From NCBI GenBank assembly GCA_938082955.1, contig CALKDE010000130.1, positions 1-15,094 of the forward strand: a DNA stretch of 15,094 nucleotides, in the 5' to 3' direction. The translations under genes were made by a program, and so were the position numbers. The stretch is from an uncultured Pseudomonadales bacterium (GTDB lineage Bacteria; Pseudomonadota; Gammaproteobacteria; Pseudomonadales; Pseudohongiellaceae). Below the pieces are notes generated by a model, which worked only from the letters and a program-made list of their open reading frames with translations, ran no database searches and was not told where the DNA came from. Shown in pieces: positions 6,135-13,277 of the stretch. Within the stretch, counting starts at the first letter, position 1, and each line of letters opens with the position of its first letter.

Positions 6135-6944
6135 ATGAGTCATGCTCGAATTCTAGCCCTTGCACTATTGCTTAGCTTTTCTCCTGCAGTATTAGCCAGA
6201 GAAGGCTCAGCAAACGTCAGTAGCGCCTGCGCAACTCTTGAATTTATGGGCAAGATGCTCGCGCTGAATACCATGCTACCCGCTGATTTCGACGATGTCG
6301 GGGAGATGAACACCATGACTGACGCGCTCGCCGAGCTAAATCAGCTGGCCTGCCAACCGGCAATTTTAACTGGCTACCGTCGTGGGAATAGCTACTATGC
6401 AAATGGCGCATTAATCTCTAATGACCTCTACCATCAGGCTTGGTATTTCCCGAATGGGCAACTGTTTATGGCGGAGCCAGGCTTGGATACGACGATCTAT
6501 TACCCGGACGGCCGCATAATGGCCTATCATTGGATGCATGGTGATCAAGCGCTTTTTTGGCCGAATGGGACGCTGGCGACAAATTACTTTCGTAGCTTTG
6601 TTAGCACTTGGTACTACCCCGACGGAAATATCATTACCTATGAAGCGGGCTATGCGGGCGGGCGGTGGTTCTATCCCTTCCAACGTCTGGATGGCGGGAT
6701 TGGCCAAGAGGTTATATCCAGTAACTGGGGAATCGAAGACGAAGACTTCACGTTCTTAAATTTCACCCACACTGGAACTCTATTTACAGCGCGCGAGAGA
6801 ATTCGTCGAAAGCTGATATTCGACGACATCGATCTATTAGATATCCCTGGTGTACTGTTGCTAATTACGCGCTTGTATCAGGCCACGGATTCAGCGAAAC
6901 AGTTCGCGCCGGCGGATGTGAGCATCACAGGCGCTCCGTTCTAG
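6135..6944 (+). CDS. Secreted protein with MORN-like Y-x-P-(D/N)-G repeats
   Basis: The 269-residue product starts with a signal peptide (MSHARILALALLLSFSPAVLA), probably cut before REG at residue 22, so it should be exported. Its middle has five repeats about 16-20 residues apart: YYANGAL (87-93), YFPNGQL (104-110), YYPDGRI (122-128), FWPNGTL (141-147) and YYPDGNI (160-166), with a degenerate RWFYPF at 177. This resembles MORN and related beta-hairpin repeats. Two cysteines (32 and 73) before the repeats could form a disulfide. The C-terminal 70 residues have no motif I recognise. The ATG follows GGAG by 7 bases. It is monocistronic, convergent with the secreted coiled-coil gene at 6973. I do not recognise a named family and assign no function; an envelope or surface structural role is possible. 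Confidence 0.8.
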   Translation: MSHARILALALLLSFSPAVLAREGSANVSSACATLEFMGKMLALNTMLPADFDDVGEMNTMTDALAELNQLACQPAILTGYRRGNSYYANGALISNDLYHQAWYFPNGQLFMAEPGLDTTIYYPDGRIMAYHWMHGDQALFWPNGTLATNYFRSFVSTWYYPDGNIITYEAGYAGGRWFYPFQRLDGGIGQEVISSNWGIEDEDFTFLNFTHTGTLFTARERIRRKLIFDDIDLLDIPGVLLLITRLYQATDSAKQFAPADVSITGAPF

Positions 6945-6972
6945 GTCTTGAGATTTAACGTCCAGGCGCAGA

Positions 6973-8040
6973 CTAATAGCTGTAGTGATCGGATCGCTCT
7001 CGTAAAGTCGCGACCGAAATGTCATCTGATTGGCATGCCTGTAAATCGGCTTTGTTGAAGACATGAATCTTATCGGTGCGGCGCTGGTCTTCGCCCTGCA
7101 CGCCCAGCCCGGTAAGAATTATCGAGACGCGTTCGTCCCTTGGCAGTTCGCGCAATGTCGATCCGTAGTCACACATCGCCTGATAGAGCTTGTCCTCGAA
7201 CATTACAACGTCTTGTTGCCACTGCTGCGTGTAAGCCTGTTCTGCTTGTTCGCTGCGCCGCCGCAGTTGCGCAGCCTTAGCAACAGCTTGCTCACGCAGT
7301 GGTTCTATCTGCGCCATAACTGTATTGAGCTTGAGGCGCAATTCTTCCTCGATATTGGACTGGGTAATCGCCTGAGAGGTTGATTCTGTGATCTGCGCTT
7401 CAATCTCTCTAAGGTCCTGCATTTTTTCTCCCATTTCTGCGCGCAGACCTTCTATGTCTGCACGTAATTCTGCATAGTCACCCTCATCGATAGAACCCAG
7501 TGAACGCAGAGATCGTGCTGACTCAGTCGCCTGTTGAATGGCATTGTTTACAGCGAGCGAATAGTCTACATTCGCGACACGCTCCATCATCTGGTTGTAG
7601 GCGCTGGTGGAGCCTGCAGACTCATTCCTCAGTGTCATCACAGGAGATGCAGGTGCCGATGAAGATGAAGATGAAGATGAAGACAGGGATTGAGCCCGAG
7701 ATTGAGATAGCGCAAGAGCTTCAAATGGATTACCACGCACCTGTAGCGTCTGCATTGCAGAATTCAAGGAAGCCAGGCTCAATCGATTGCGGCTATTAGC
7801 TAGAGGTGTTCTCAATTCCAAAACCACACCCTGGCCTATTAAGTAAGTACTCTCGATGCCCCCAAGACTGAGCCCGAACAAGCCCTTTGACTCCTCGAAA
7901 TCCAGAGCATCTTCCAGCACACCAGAAAATATATCGATGTTCCTTTGCAGGCCTTCTAGTTGAGGAGCTTGAGCCGTCGCCGACACCACGCTGACTACCG
8001 CTATCGCACATAATAAGGTTTGTCTTATAACTTTTCGCAT
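6973..8040 (-). CDS. Secreted coiled-coil protein with poly-Ser tract, third gene of an ECF sigma operon
   Basis: The 355-residue product has a signal peptide (MRKVIRQTLLCAIAVVSVVS, ATAQA, cut near residue 25). A predicted globular N-terminal part follows (about 26-115), then a nine-serine tract (120-128) in a low-complexity linker. A long charged, heptad-like region runs from about 185 to 280 (for example ELRADIEGLRAEMGEKMQDL). The C-terminal part contains CDYGSTLRELPRDERVSIIL and Cys290/Cys336, which could pair. It starts 12 bases after the anti-sigma gene on the same strand, so the two are almost surely cotranscribed. Its export and its position suggest it acts in the periplasm, either as the target of the sigma factor or as a partner of the anti-sigma factor's periplasmic part. 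That role is inference. I do not recognise a named family. Confidence 0.8.
   Translation of the reverse strand: MRKVIRQTLLCAIAVVSVVSATAQAPQLEGLQRNIDIFSGVLEDALDFEESKGLFGLSLGGIESTYLIGQGVVLELRTPLANSRNRLSLASLNSAMQTLQVRGNPFEALALSQSRAQSLSSSSSSSSSAPASPVMTLRNESAGSTSAYNQMMERVANVDYSLAVNNAIQQATESARSLRSLGSIDEGDYAELRADIEGLRAEMGEKMQDLREIEAQITESTSQAITQSNIEEELRLKLNTVMAQIEPLREQAVAKAAQLRRRSEQAEQAYTQQWQQDVVMFEDKLYQAMCDYGSTLRELPRDERVSIILTGLGVQGEDQRRTDKIHVFNKADLQACQSDDISVATLRERSDHYSY
7658..7683 (+). repeat. Short tandem repeat (GATGAA)x4 encoding the serine tract
   Basis: Four tandem copies of GATGAA plus GA, read on the minus strand as alternating TCT and TCA serine codons. Because the unit is six bases, changes in copy number would lengthen or shorten the linker by two serines without a frameshift. 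Confidence 0.9.
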
Positions 8041-8052
8041 AGTCCAACCCTC

Positions 8053-8733
8053 TTATCGAATGTCGCTTTGGTAACCCACATAATTTACTAACTGCTGCAA
8101 AGACCGAATCGTCTCATAGTCACTGTCGACCAATTGTTCATAGCCGGCTCGCATATCTTGTAGATCCAAGAGTCGCTGCTGCTCGAAATAAGCATACATC
8201 TGATCGAAACTATCTGCTGTCGATTGCTGGGCCTGCTCCATGACCGCCTGCAGCAACTGCACGCTGGTGCTGTCCTGCCTGCCCTCTACTCGCGCTACGA
8301 GTTGCTGCATTTCCAAACGCTGTGCTTGCTCAAAATCAGCCAGCTGCGCATTTAGATTCGAGCCCGAGGCAGAGGGCCCGGCAAAGGAAATAGAGAAGCC
8401 AGAATCATTACTAATCACATTCACATTGAATAAAAGCACACACAACATAGCGAGCGATGCAGCCGTTGGCAGCCACTGCCAACTCAACCAGAATCGCGAC
8501 ACAGGGCGATCAATACGATGTTCCTGCCGGAATAACTCAAGATGCCGATCCCAATGCGGAACTCTTTGTTCCTGCCATTGCTGCAGATCTTGCTGAGCAA
8601 GCAACACTGACTCGAGCTGCGCACTACAATGCGCACAATCAGCTAGATGCCTGTCCAACTCGTTGCGGGCGACTGCCGACAAGCCTTCAGAAAAATATTC
8701 TTGCAATAAATAGTGTGTCTTAGGACAGGACAT
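8053..8733 (-). CDS. Membrane anti-sigma factor with zf-HC2 domain
   Basis: The 226-residue product begins with an anti-sigma zinc-finger domain: RHLADCAHCSAQLES gives His29-x3-Cys33-x2-Cys36, with Cys3 or His7 upstream as possible further ligands. A single membrane span follows at about 84-106 (LSWQWLPTAASLAMLCVLLF). The periplasmic part is rich in Gln and Glu and looks helical (for example QLVARVEGRQDSTSVQLLQ). Such proteins hold their ECF sigma factor inactive at the membrane. The gene overlaps the end of the sigma factor gene by 14 bases, the usual coupled arrangement, and is followed after 12 bases by the secreted coiled-coil gene. The family call is firm; the signal it responds to is unknown. 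The similar helical make-up of its periplasmic part and the third gene's product hints that they may touch. Confidence 0.87.
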   Translation of the reverse strand: MSCPKTHYLLQEYFSEGLSAVARNELDRHLADCAHCSAQLESVLLAQQDLQQWQEQRVPHWDRHLELFRQEHRIDRPVSRFWLSWQWLPTAASLAMLCVLLFNVNVISNDSGFSISFAGPSASGSNLNAQLADFEQAQRLEMQQLVARVEGRQDSTSVQLLQAVMEQAQQSTADSFDQMYAYFEQQRLLDLQDMRAGYEQLVDSDYETIRSLQQLVNYVGYQSDIR

Positions 8734-9301
8734 TTTGTTCCTCCGATACTACTTTCAATTTCTTCAGCGCACTGTAGAAACGTGTCTTGGCTGTATTTGC
8801 CGAAATATCTTGAAGCTCAGCAATCTCATCAAACGTTAAAGATTGAAAAATCTTTAACTCCACTATCGATCGCTGATCCGAGCTTAGCTCGCTTAACATT
8901 TTGAGAACGCGAACGTTCTGCTCGATACTGCCTAATCTATTTTCTGGTTCTAATTCTTTCTTGCCTGGAAATTTTTCAAACTCATCACCCTCATCATCCG
9001 TGGAAAATTTTGGCGACGAAGTCATCAATCGTTTGCGGCGATTCATGTCTACCGCCTTGTTGTGCGCTATACGGAAAATCCAACTACTGAACTTCGCATC
9101 ACCTCTAAATCGGTGCAGATTTCTGTATACGCCCAGAAAGACTTCCTGCATCAGATCCATCGCATCGCTGGAATTTCCTGTCAGGCGCAAGCCATGATTG
9201 TAGATTTTCAATTCATAGCGCTTGACCAATTTTTCCCATGCATAGGCCGACCCTTTAAGAGCCGACGCTATTAACGCTTGGTCCTCATCTATCAGACTCA
9301 T
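8720..9301 (-). CDS. ECF (extracytoplasmic function) RNA polymerase sigma factor
   Basis: This is a group 4 sigma factor of about 193 residues. Region 2 is seen as ALKGSAYAWEKLVKRYELKI, then SSDAMDLMQEVFLGVYRNLHRFRGDAKFSSWIFRIAHNKAVDMNRRK, including the DLMQEVFL core-binding segment. Region 4 is seen as LSELSSDQRSIVELKIFQSL, then TFDEIAELQDISANTAKTRFYSALKKLK, the helix-turn-helix that reads the -35 element. A short acidic linker (DDEGDEFEKFPGKKELEPE) joins them. Two starts are possible: the ATG at 9301 with GGGA about 5 bases upstream, which I prefer, or an ATG at 9340 that adds 13 residues without a ribosome site. It heads an operon with an overlapping membrane anti-sigma gene. I could not find a convincing autoregulated promoter in the gap after the rhodanese gene. 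Confidence 0.92.
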   Translation of the reverse strand: MSLIDEDQALIASALKGSAYAWEKLVKRYELKIYNHGLRLTGNSSDAMDLMQEVFLGVYRNLHRFRGDAKFSSWIFRIAHNKAVDMNRRKRLMTSSPKFSTDDEGDEFEKFPGKKELEPENRLGSIEQNVRVLKMLSELSSDQRSIVELKIFQSLTFDEIAELQDISANTAKTRFYSALKKLKVVSEEQNVLS

Positions 9302-9408
9302 GGAATTCCCATCCTCTGGCTGCATAGCAACTTTTTGCATCGAAAACAGGATACTGGTTTTAGAGAGTAAGTCGCAAGCTGTGGGGGAATAGTTTGCACG
9401 GGCAGGAA

Positions 9409-9927
9409 TTACTTGTCAGGGTAGGCATGCAGGGCTTCGTCGACCAGAACACTCCACGCTTTGTTGAAGGGATGAACCTTGTCGGTGCTGCCGCTCGAGC
9501 TGGTCATTGGATAACCCTTGTTGGCCCATTCGAACAACGAATGCTCTAAGTTGAGTACTTGAGTGAAACCGCGCTCTTTAAGGTCGGCAGCTACAGAGGC
9601 CGACCGATAGCCTACAGAGCAGTAGAGGATGATCTCTGTGTCTTTACTAAGCCCTCTTTCGGCAATCACGTCGAATATAGCCTCAGCGCTTTCCAAGTGC
9701 AGCGCCTCATCTAGATGGCTGACTCGAAACTCACCAATCTCACGCACATCTATAATAATGGGCAACTTAGCGTCTGCTGCCTCATAGCGCATTAGCAACA
9801 CATCAGTAGAAACCGTCTGCACACTGGGAAACTCGCGCTCGATTTTTCCGTCCACCGATTTCCAGCTGACGCCGAACAGACCGAAGAAGAATGAAGAGAC
9901 GGAGGCTGCCGCAATAAGCTTGATCAT
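9409..9927 (-). CDS. Exported or membrane-anchored rhodanese-domain protein
   Basis: The 172-residue product starts with a hydrophobic segment (MIKLIAAASVSSFFFGLFGV) that would export or anchor it. It then has one rhodanese domain from about 37 to 140, with the usual blocks IIIDVREIGEFRVSHLDEAL, EIILYCSVGYRSASVAADLK and GFTQVLNLEHSLFEWANKGYP. The catalytic cysteine is at 103 in the loop CSVGYRS, so it could carry a persulfide and transfer sulfur. Single-domain exported rhodaneses are common in proteobacteria and mostly lack known substrates. The ATG follows GGGGA by 9 bases. It lies on the same strand as the sigma factor gene and about 107 bases upstream of it; whether they share a transcript cannot be told. 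It has no visible link with the isc genes at the other end. Confidence 0.88.
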   Translation of the reverse strand: MIKLIAAASVSSFFFGLFGVSWKSVDGKIEREFPSVQTVSTDVLLMRYEAADAKLPIIIDVREIGEFRVSHLDEALHLESAEAIFDVIAERGLSKDTEIILYCSVGYRSASVAADLKERGFTQVLNLEHSLFEWANKGYPMTSSSGSTDKVHPFNKAWSVLVDEALHAYPDK

Positions 9928-10169
9928 GAACTAATTCCCCGTAGATGATGCGTAATTTGTAGTCGAATCTACCTACTAAGACCAGCAGCAAGAGCCGTTT
10001 CATACAGTAGAGCAAAATGAGGCTGTTGGGCAGAACCAAAAGAGCAAGAATACGCAGACAGCTAACGGATCTAGTGTGTCCTCTCCCCGAGGCTATCGCC
10101 TTGCGAGCGATGTCCGCATTAGATCAATTGGCTGCGTCTTCTGCGTTAGAGCTGACCTCGAAAAGACTG
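9928..10169. other. Intergenic region between leuA and the rhodanese gene
   Basis: These 242 bases separate two minus-strand genes and should contain the leuA transcript end and the rhodanese promoter. I see no clear hairpin-plus-T-run and no strong promoter. Open frames here lack ribosome sites and family resemblance. Confidence 0.45.
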
Positions 10170-11834
10170 TTAGGCGGCGACGCGCTGCTCGCTAAGCAAT
10201 TGGCTGGCCGCACCCATCAGAGCGTTGAGTGATGAGGCGATGATGTCTTTGCTTATCGCGACGCCGCTGTAGCGCCGACCCCCAGATTTCAATTGAATAT
10301 AAGTCACCGCCTCGGCATCGGCACCTTGACCGAGTGCATGCTCACCGTATTCCATGATTTCAAAGTCGATGTTTATCGCTTCTTTCAGGCCGGTCACGAA
10401 GGCATTCAATACGCCTTCTCCTTCACCACTAATCGCGAGTTCCTTGCCGAAGTAATCGATCTTGGCATTGAACGTCTCGCGTCCTTCCACTTTTTCTATA
10501 CTAAAGTCTTCGAGGCTAATCACCTTGTCGCTATTCAAATAGTGCTGATTGAACAGGTTCCAGATTTCATCTGGCTGTATCTCCTGCCCGCTGACTTCTG
10601 TAACTTGCTGTACTACACGACTGAACTCTATCTGCAGCCAACGCGGCAGTTCGAATCCAAACTTATTAGCGAGCACATAGGCTATACCGCCCTTGCCTGA
10701 CTGGCTGTTCACGCGAATGACATCTTGATAGGTTCGGCCCAGATCTCGCGGGTCTATCGGTAGATAAGCAATTTCCCAAGTCTCACCCTCTTGATAGATA
10801 TCCAGGCATTTCTTAATCGCATCCTGGTGCGATCCTGAGAAGGCCGTAAACACTAGATCACCGGAATAAGGCTGGCGAGGATGCACATCTATCTGCGTGC
10901 ACTCGCGCACGACGGAAACGATCTTGTCCATATCCTGCAGGTCCAGCTGGGGGTCTATACCTTGACTGTATAGATTCATCGCCATCACGACGATGTCCAT
11001 GTTACCGGTCCGCTCGCCATTTCCAAGCAGAGTTCCCTCCACTCTCTGCGCGCCACCCATGACGGCCAGCTCAGCAGAGGCAACAGCACAACCGCGATCA
11101 TTGTGCGTGTGCAAACTAACGACAATAGCATCTCTTTTTTGAATATTACGACAGAACCATTCGATCTGGTCCGCATAGACGTTCGGTGTAGATACTTCAA
11201 CAGTGGAGGGCAGATTGAAGATAATTGGTTTCTCAGTAGTGGGCTTCCATACACTAGAGACCGCATCACAAACCTCAACGGCAAAGTCGATCTCGGTGCC
11301 GGTAAAGCTCTCTGGAGAATATTGGAAGGTCCATGCGGTTTCCGGGGCAAGTTCTGCGCATCGCTTAACCTCCGCTGCACCGGCCACGGCGATCTCAATG
11401 ATACCTGCCTTGTCTGTCTTGAACACTTTCTCTCGCTGCACTATAGAAGTGGAATTATAAACGTGCAGGATCGCTTTCTTTGCGCCTTTTAGAGACTCAA
11501 ACGTTCGCTGTATTAGAGCGGGCCTCGCCTGAGTGAGAACCTGAATTGTTACATCGTCAGGCACCCTACCCTCTTCGATTAGGCTGCGAACAAAATCGAA
11601 GTCAGGCGCTGAGGCGGCAGGAAAACCCACTTCGATCTCCTTGAACCCTACCGCCACCAAGAGTTCAAACATCTTCTTCTTTTGCGCGACTGACATCGGC
11701 TCGATCAATGCCTGGTTACCATCACGCAGATCAACGCTACACCACCTAGGTGCTTGGCTGATGACCTGATTCGGCCAGGTTCTATCCTTAATGTCGACAG
11801 TTTGAAAAGGCTGGTACTTAGTATGATCGAACAC
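10170..11834 (-). CDS. leuA: 2-isopropylmalate synthase, long form
   Basis: LeuA condenses acetyl-CoA with 2-oxoisovalerate, the first committed step of leucine synthesis. The 554-residue product is the long LeuA type seen in pseudomonads and actinobacteria. The catalytic and metal-binding motif SVDLRDGNQALIEP is near residues 33-46. The metal histidines lie in SLHTHNDRGCAVASAELAV, and GTLLGNGERTGNMD follows. The C-terminal leucine-sensing domain occupies roughly the last 120 residues and ends SSLNALMGAASQLLSEQRVAA. The start is a GTG at 11834 with GAGG 8 bases upstream. It is divergent from an Lrp/AsnC-family gene, a natural candidate to control it because that family commonly senses amino acids such as leucine. 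The 5' leader of roughly 150-200 bases has an inverted repeat but no convincing leader peptide. Identity is secure. Confidence 0.96.
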   Translation of the reverse strand: MFDHTKYQPFQTVDIKDRTWPNQVISQAPRWCSVDLRDGNQALIEPMSVAQKKKMFELLVAVGFKEIEVGFPAASAPDFDFVRSLIEEGRVPDDVTIQVLTQARPALIQRTFESLKGAKKAILHVYNSTSIVQREKVFKTDKAGIIEIAVAGAAEVKRCAELAPETAWTFQYSPESFTGTEIDFAVEVCDAVSSVWKPTTEKPIIFNLPSTVEVSTPNVYADQIEWFCRNIQKRDAIVVSLHTHNDRGCAVASAELAVMGGAQRVEGTLLGNGERTGNMDIVVMAMNLYSQGIDPQLDLQDMDKIVSVVRECTQIDVHPRQPYSGDLVFTAFSGSHQDAIKKCLDIYQEGETWEIAYLPIDPRDLGRTYQDVIRVNSQSGKGGIAYVLANKFGFELPRWLQIEFSRVVQQVTEVSGQEIQPDEIWNLFNQHYLNSDKVISLEDFSIEKVEGRETFNAKIDYFGKELAISGEGEGVLNAFVTGLKEAINIDFEIMEYGEHALGQGADAEAVTYIQLKSGGRRYSGVAISKDIIASSLNALMGAASQLLSEQRVAA

Positions 11835-11863
11835 GGTTAGTCCTCAGTTAATTTACATTTACC

Positions 11864-11932
11864 AACACCGGGTTCGGCGTTTCTCATTAACTCGACTCAC
11901 TTTGTCCTTTTGAGACTCTGGATTCCGGTGTT
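11864..11932 (-). repeat. Inverted repeat in the leuA 5' leader
   Basis: The arms AACACCGG (11864-11871) and CCGGTGTT (11925-11932) are exact reverse complements 53 bases apart, in the leader just upstream of the leuA ribosome site. They could close a long-range stem in the mRNA. Eight bases at this distance can also occur by chance. Confidence 0.35.
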
Positions 11933-12029
11933 CAGCCTGTTTAACTAAGCACCCATAGTTTGAGATGGCCTAGGATAGGGTAAGTCTCGTGGTGTTTCTA
12001 TACCTATATTACCTTAAATTCACGGTATA

Positions 12030-12046
12030 TTGGTGTTTATCACCAA
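12030..12046. promoter_or_regulatory. Palindromic operator candidate between leuA and the Lrp-type regulator
   Basis: TTGGTG-TTTAT-CACCAA is a perfect 6-base inverted repeat with a 5-base AT-rich centre. It lies just upstream of a TATAAT (12051-12056) that suits the regulator gene, so a bound protein would cover its -35/spacer region. Lrp/AsnC proteins often regulate themselves, so it is a reasonable site for the neighbouring regulator. The sequence itself is not one I can match to a known consensus. Confidence 0.5.
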
Positions 12047-12050
12047 ATTT

Positions 12051-12056
12051 TATAAT
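12051..12056 (+). promoter_or_regulatory. Candidate -10 box of the Lrp/AsnC-family gene
   Basis: A perfect TATAAT lies 77 bases before the regulator's start. The best -35 candidate, TTGGTG, is only 15 bases upstream and forms one arm of the palindrome, so the promoter is probably weak or regulated. Confidence 0.45.
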
Positions 12057-12133
12057 TATTCAATGGTTTAATGCCAATAAATAGAATAATATCACAATCT
12101 TCATTCAAATTGATCACGAAACGGTGCAGCCGC

Positions 12134-12610
12134 ATGCAGATGGACAAGCTTGATAAGAGAATTTTACAAGAGTTACAAAGAAATGGCGCAATCACCAATC
12201 TGGAGCTCGCGGAGAAGATCGGCCTCTCCCCCTCTCCCTGTGCGAGACGCGTAAAACAGTTAGCACACAGCGGAATTATCAAACAGCAGGTCACCCTGCT
12301 CGACGCCTCAAAATTGGAACTTAAGCTCATCGCGCTTATTCAGATCAGCATGGATCGCCACACTCCAGATCGCTTCGACATCTTCGAGGAAAAAGTGCGC
12401 ACCTTCCCTGAAGTCACAGAGTGCCTATTGATCACCGGCCAATCCGCAGACTATCAACTGAAGGTAGTGATACCCGACATGGAGTACTATCAAGAATTCT
12501 TACTCAATAAGATTACCAAGATAGAAGGAGTCACCGACGTACACTCGAGCTTCATACTAAGAGAGGTACTCAGCACCACCGAACTTCCACTCAACCATAT
12601 TACGAGCTAG
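12134..12610 (+). CDS. Lrp/AsnC-family transcriptional regulator
   Basis: The product of about 158 residues has the N-terminal helix-turn-helix of the family (MQMDKLDKRILQELQRNGAI, TNLELAEKIGLSPSPCARRVKQLAHSGIIKQ) and the C-terminal RAM/ACT-like ligand-binding domain (VRTFPEVTECLLITGQSADYQLKVVIPDMEYYQEFLLNKI, ending EGVTDVHSSFILREVLSTTELPL). The GXXDY-type segment appears as GQSADYQL. I start at the ATG at 12134, because MDKLDKRIL is the usual start of the family; an upstream in-frame start at 12071 would add 21 unlike residues. A second ATG lies two codons further in. It is divergent from leuA across a region with a palindrome and is followed after 57 bases by an isomerase-like gene. Members bind amino acids; leucine is a guess from context. 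Confidence 0.9.
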   Translation: MQMDKLDKRILQELQRNGAITNLELAEKIGLSPSPCARRVKQLAHSGIIKQQVTLLDASKLELKLIALIQISMDRHTPDRFDIFEEKVRTFPEVTECLLITGQSADYQLKVVIPDMEYYQEFLLNKITKIEGVTDVHSSFILREVLSTTELPLNHITS

Positions 12611-12667
12611 TGCTGCCTCAAGATCTAACATCACTCTATCAAGATTGAATCTTAAGGAGATATCCTC

Positions 12668-13261
12668 TTGCAAAAATACATTGATTATTACCTCTCGCTC
12701 GTCTCGCCATGGTCCTATTTAGGACATGAGAGACTCGTGAAAATGGCGAAGCAGTATGACATTACAATCAGAATATGGCCGGTGGATCTCTCACTCATCT
12801 TCCCCAGCACTGGCGGCATCCCACTCCCGAAAAGGTCTGACCAGAGAAAGGCATATCGAATGCAGGAGCTGCGTCGCTGGCGCGACCACTCGCGCTTAAA
12901 TCTGAATTTTGAGCCCCTTCACTTCCCCGTTAGCGACAAGCTAGCAGCAACCATGGTCGTCAATCTTCGAAAGCAAGACCCACACAAGGCAATTCATCTC
13001 GCCGGCGCCTGCCTCAGAGCATGCTGGCTGGAAGAACGCGACGTCAGTAATGCGGAAACACTCCTGGCAATTGCCGCGGAGAATGATTTGGATGGAGGCG
13101 CGCTGCTTGCAGATAGTGCTGCAGCACTTGAGGAGATCACACAAGACAGCGTCAAGGCTACAGAACTTGGTGTGTTTGGCGCACCCAGCTATCGCTTCGG
13201 TGAGCAACTTTTTTGGGGGCAAGACCGACTAGAGTTTCTTGAAAGGGCACTAGCTGAATGA
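12668..13261 (+). CDS. DsbA-fold 2-hydroxychromene-2-carboxylate isomerase-like protein
   Basis: The 197-residue product matches the kappa-class glutathione transferase/HCCA isomerase group. The N-terminal thioredoxin-fold strand and active loop are YIDYYLSLVSPWSYLGHERL, with a serine (residue 10 or 13) where this group has its catalytic Ser rather than the DsbA CxxC. The closing signature is TELGVFGAPSYRFGEQLFWG, then QDRLEFLERAL. The proline after A (GAPSY) is the conserved cis-Pro of the fold. True HCCA isomerases act in naphthalene breakdown with glutathione, but no aromatic catabolic genes lie nearby, so the substrate is unknown. The start is a TTG at 12668, chosen for the strong AAGGAG 8 bases upstream. 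It may be cotranscribed with the Lrp-type gene 57 bases before it. It ends 16 bases from the convergent response regulator gene. Confidence 0.87.
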   Translation: MQKYIDYYLSLVSPWSYLGHERLVKMAKQYDITIRIWPVDLSLIFPSTGGIPLPKRSDQRKAYRMQELRRWRDHSRLNLNFEPLHFPVSDKLAATMVVNLRKQDPHKAIHLAGACLRACWLEERDVSNAETLLAIAAENDLDGGALLADSAAALEEITQDSVKATELGVFGAPSYRFGEQLFWGQDRLEFLERALAE

Positions 13262-13277
13262 ACGAAAAAACTGAACA

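Noticed and set aside
9341..9408. An autoregulated ECF-type promoter before the sigma factor gene.
   Set aside because: I looked for a GGAAC-like -35 with a suitable -10 and found nothing convincing; TTGCGA is present but without a matching -10.
9803..10039. A 78-codon minus-strand frame with a hydrophobic start.
   Set aside because: It overlaps the N-terminal third of the well-supported rhodanese gene on the same strand in another frame and resembles no family.
11844..11894. A 16-codon frame (MRNAEPGVGKCKLTED) ending two bases before the leuA GTG.
   Set aside because: It contains only one Leu codon, has no adequate ribosome site, and the leuA ribosome site lies within it, so chance is more likely than a leader peptide.
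11941..11988. A leucine-rich reading in the leuA leader (about four Leu codons near TATCCTAGGCCATCTC) that resembles an attenuator peptide.
   Set aside because: The frame has no ATG, GTG or TTG before the leucine codons, a stop lies just upstream, and no terminator hairpin with a T-run follows.
13262..13277. A shared terminator between the isomerase-like gene and the response regulator gene.
   Set aside because: Only 16 bases separate the two stop codons and I see no hairpin spanning them.
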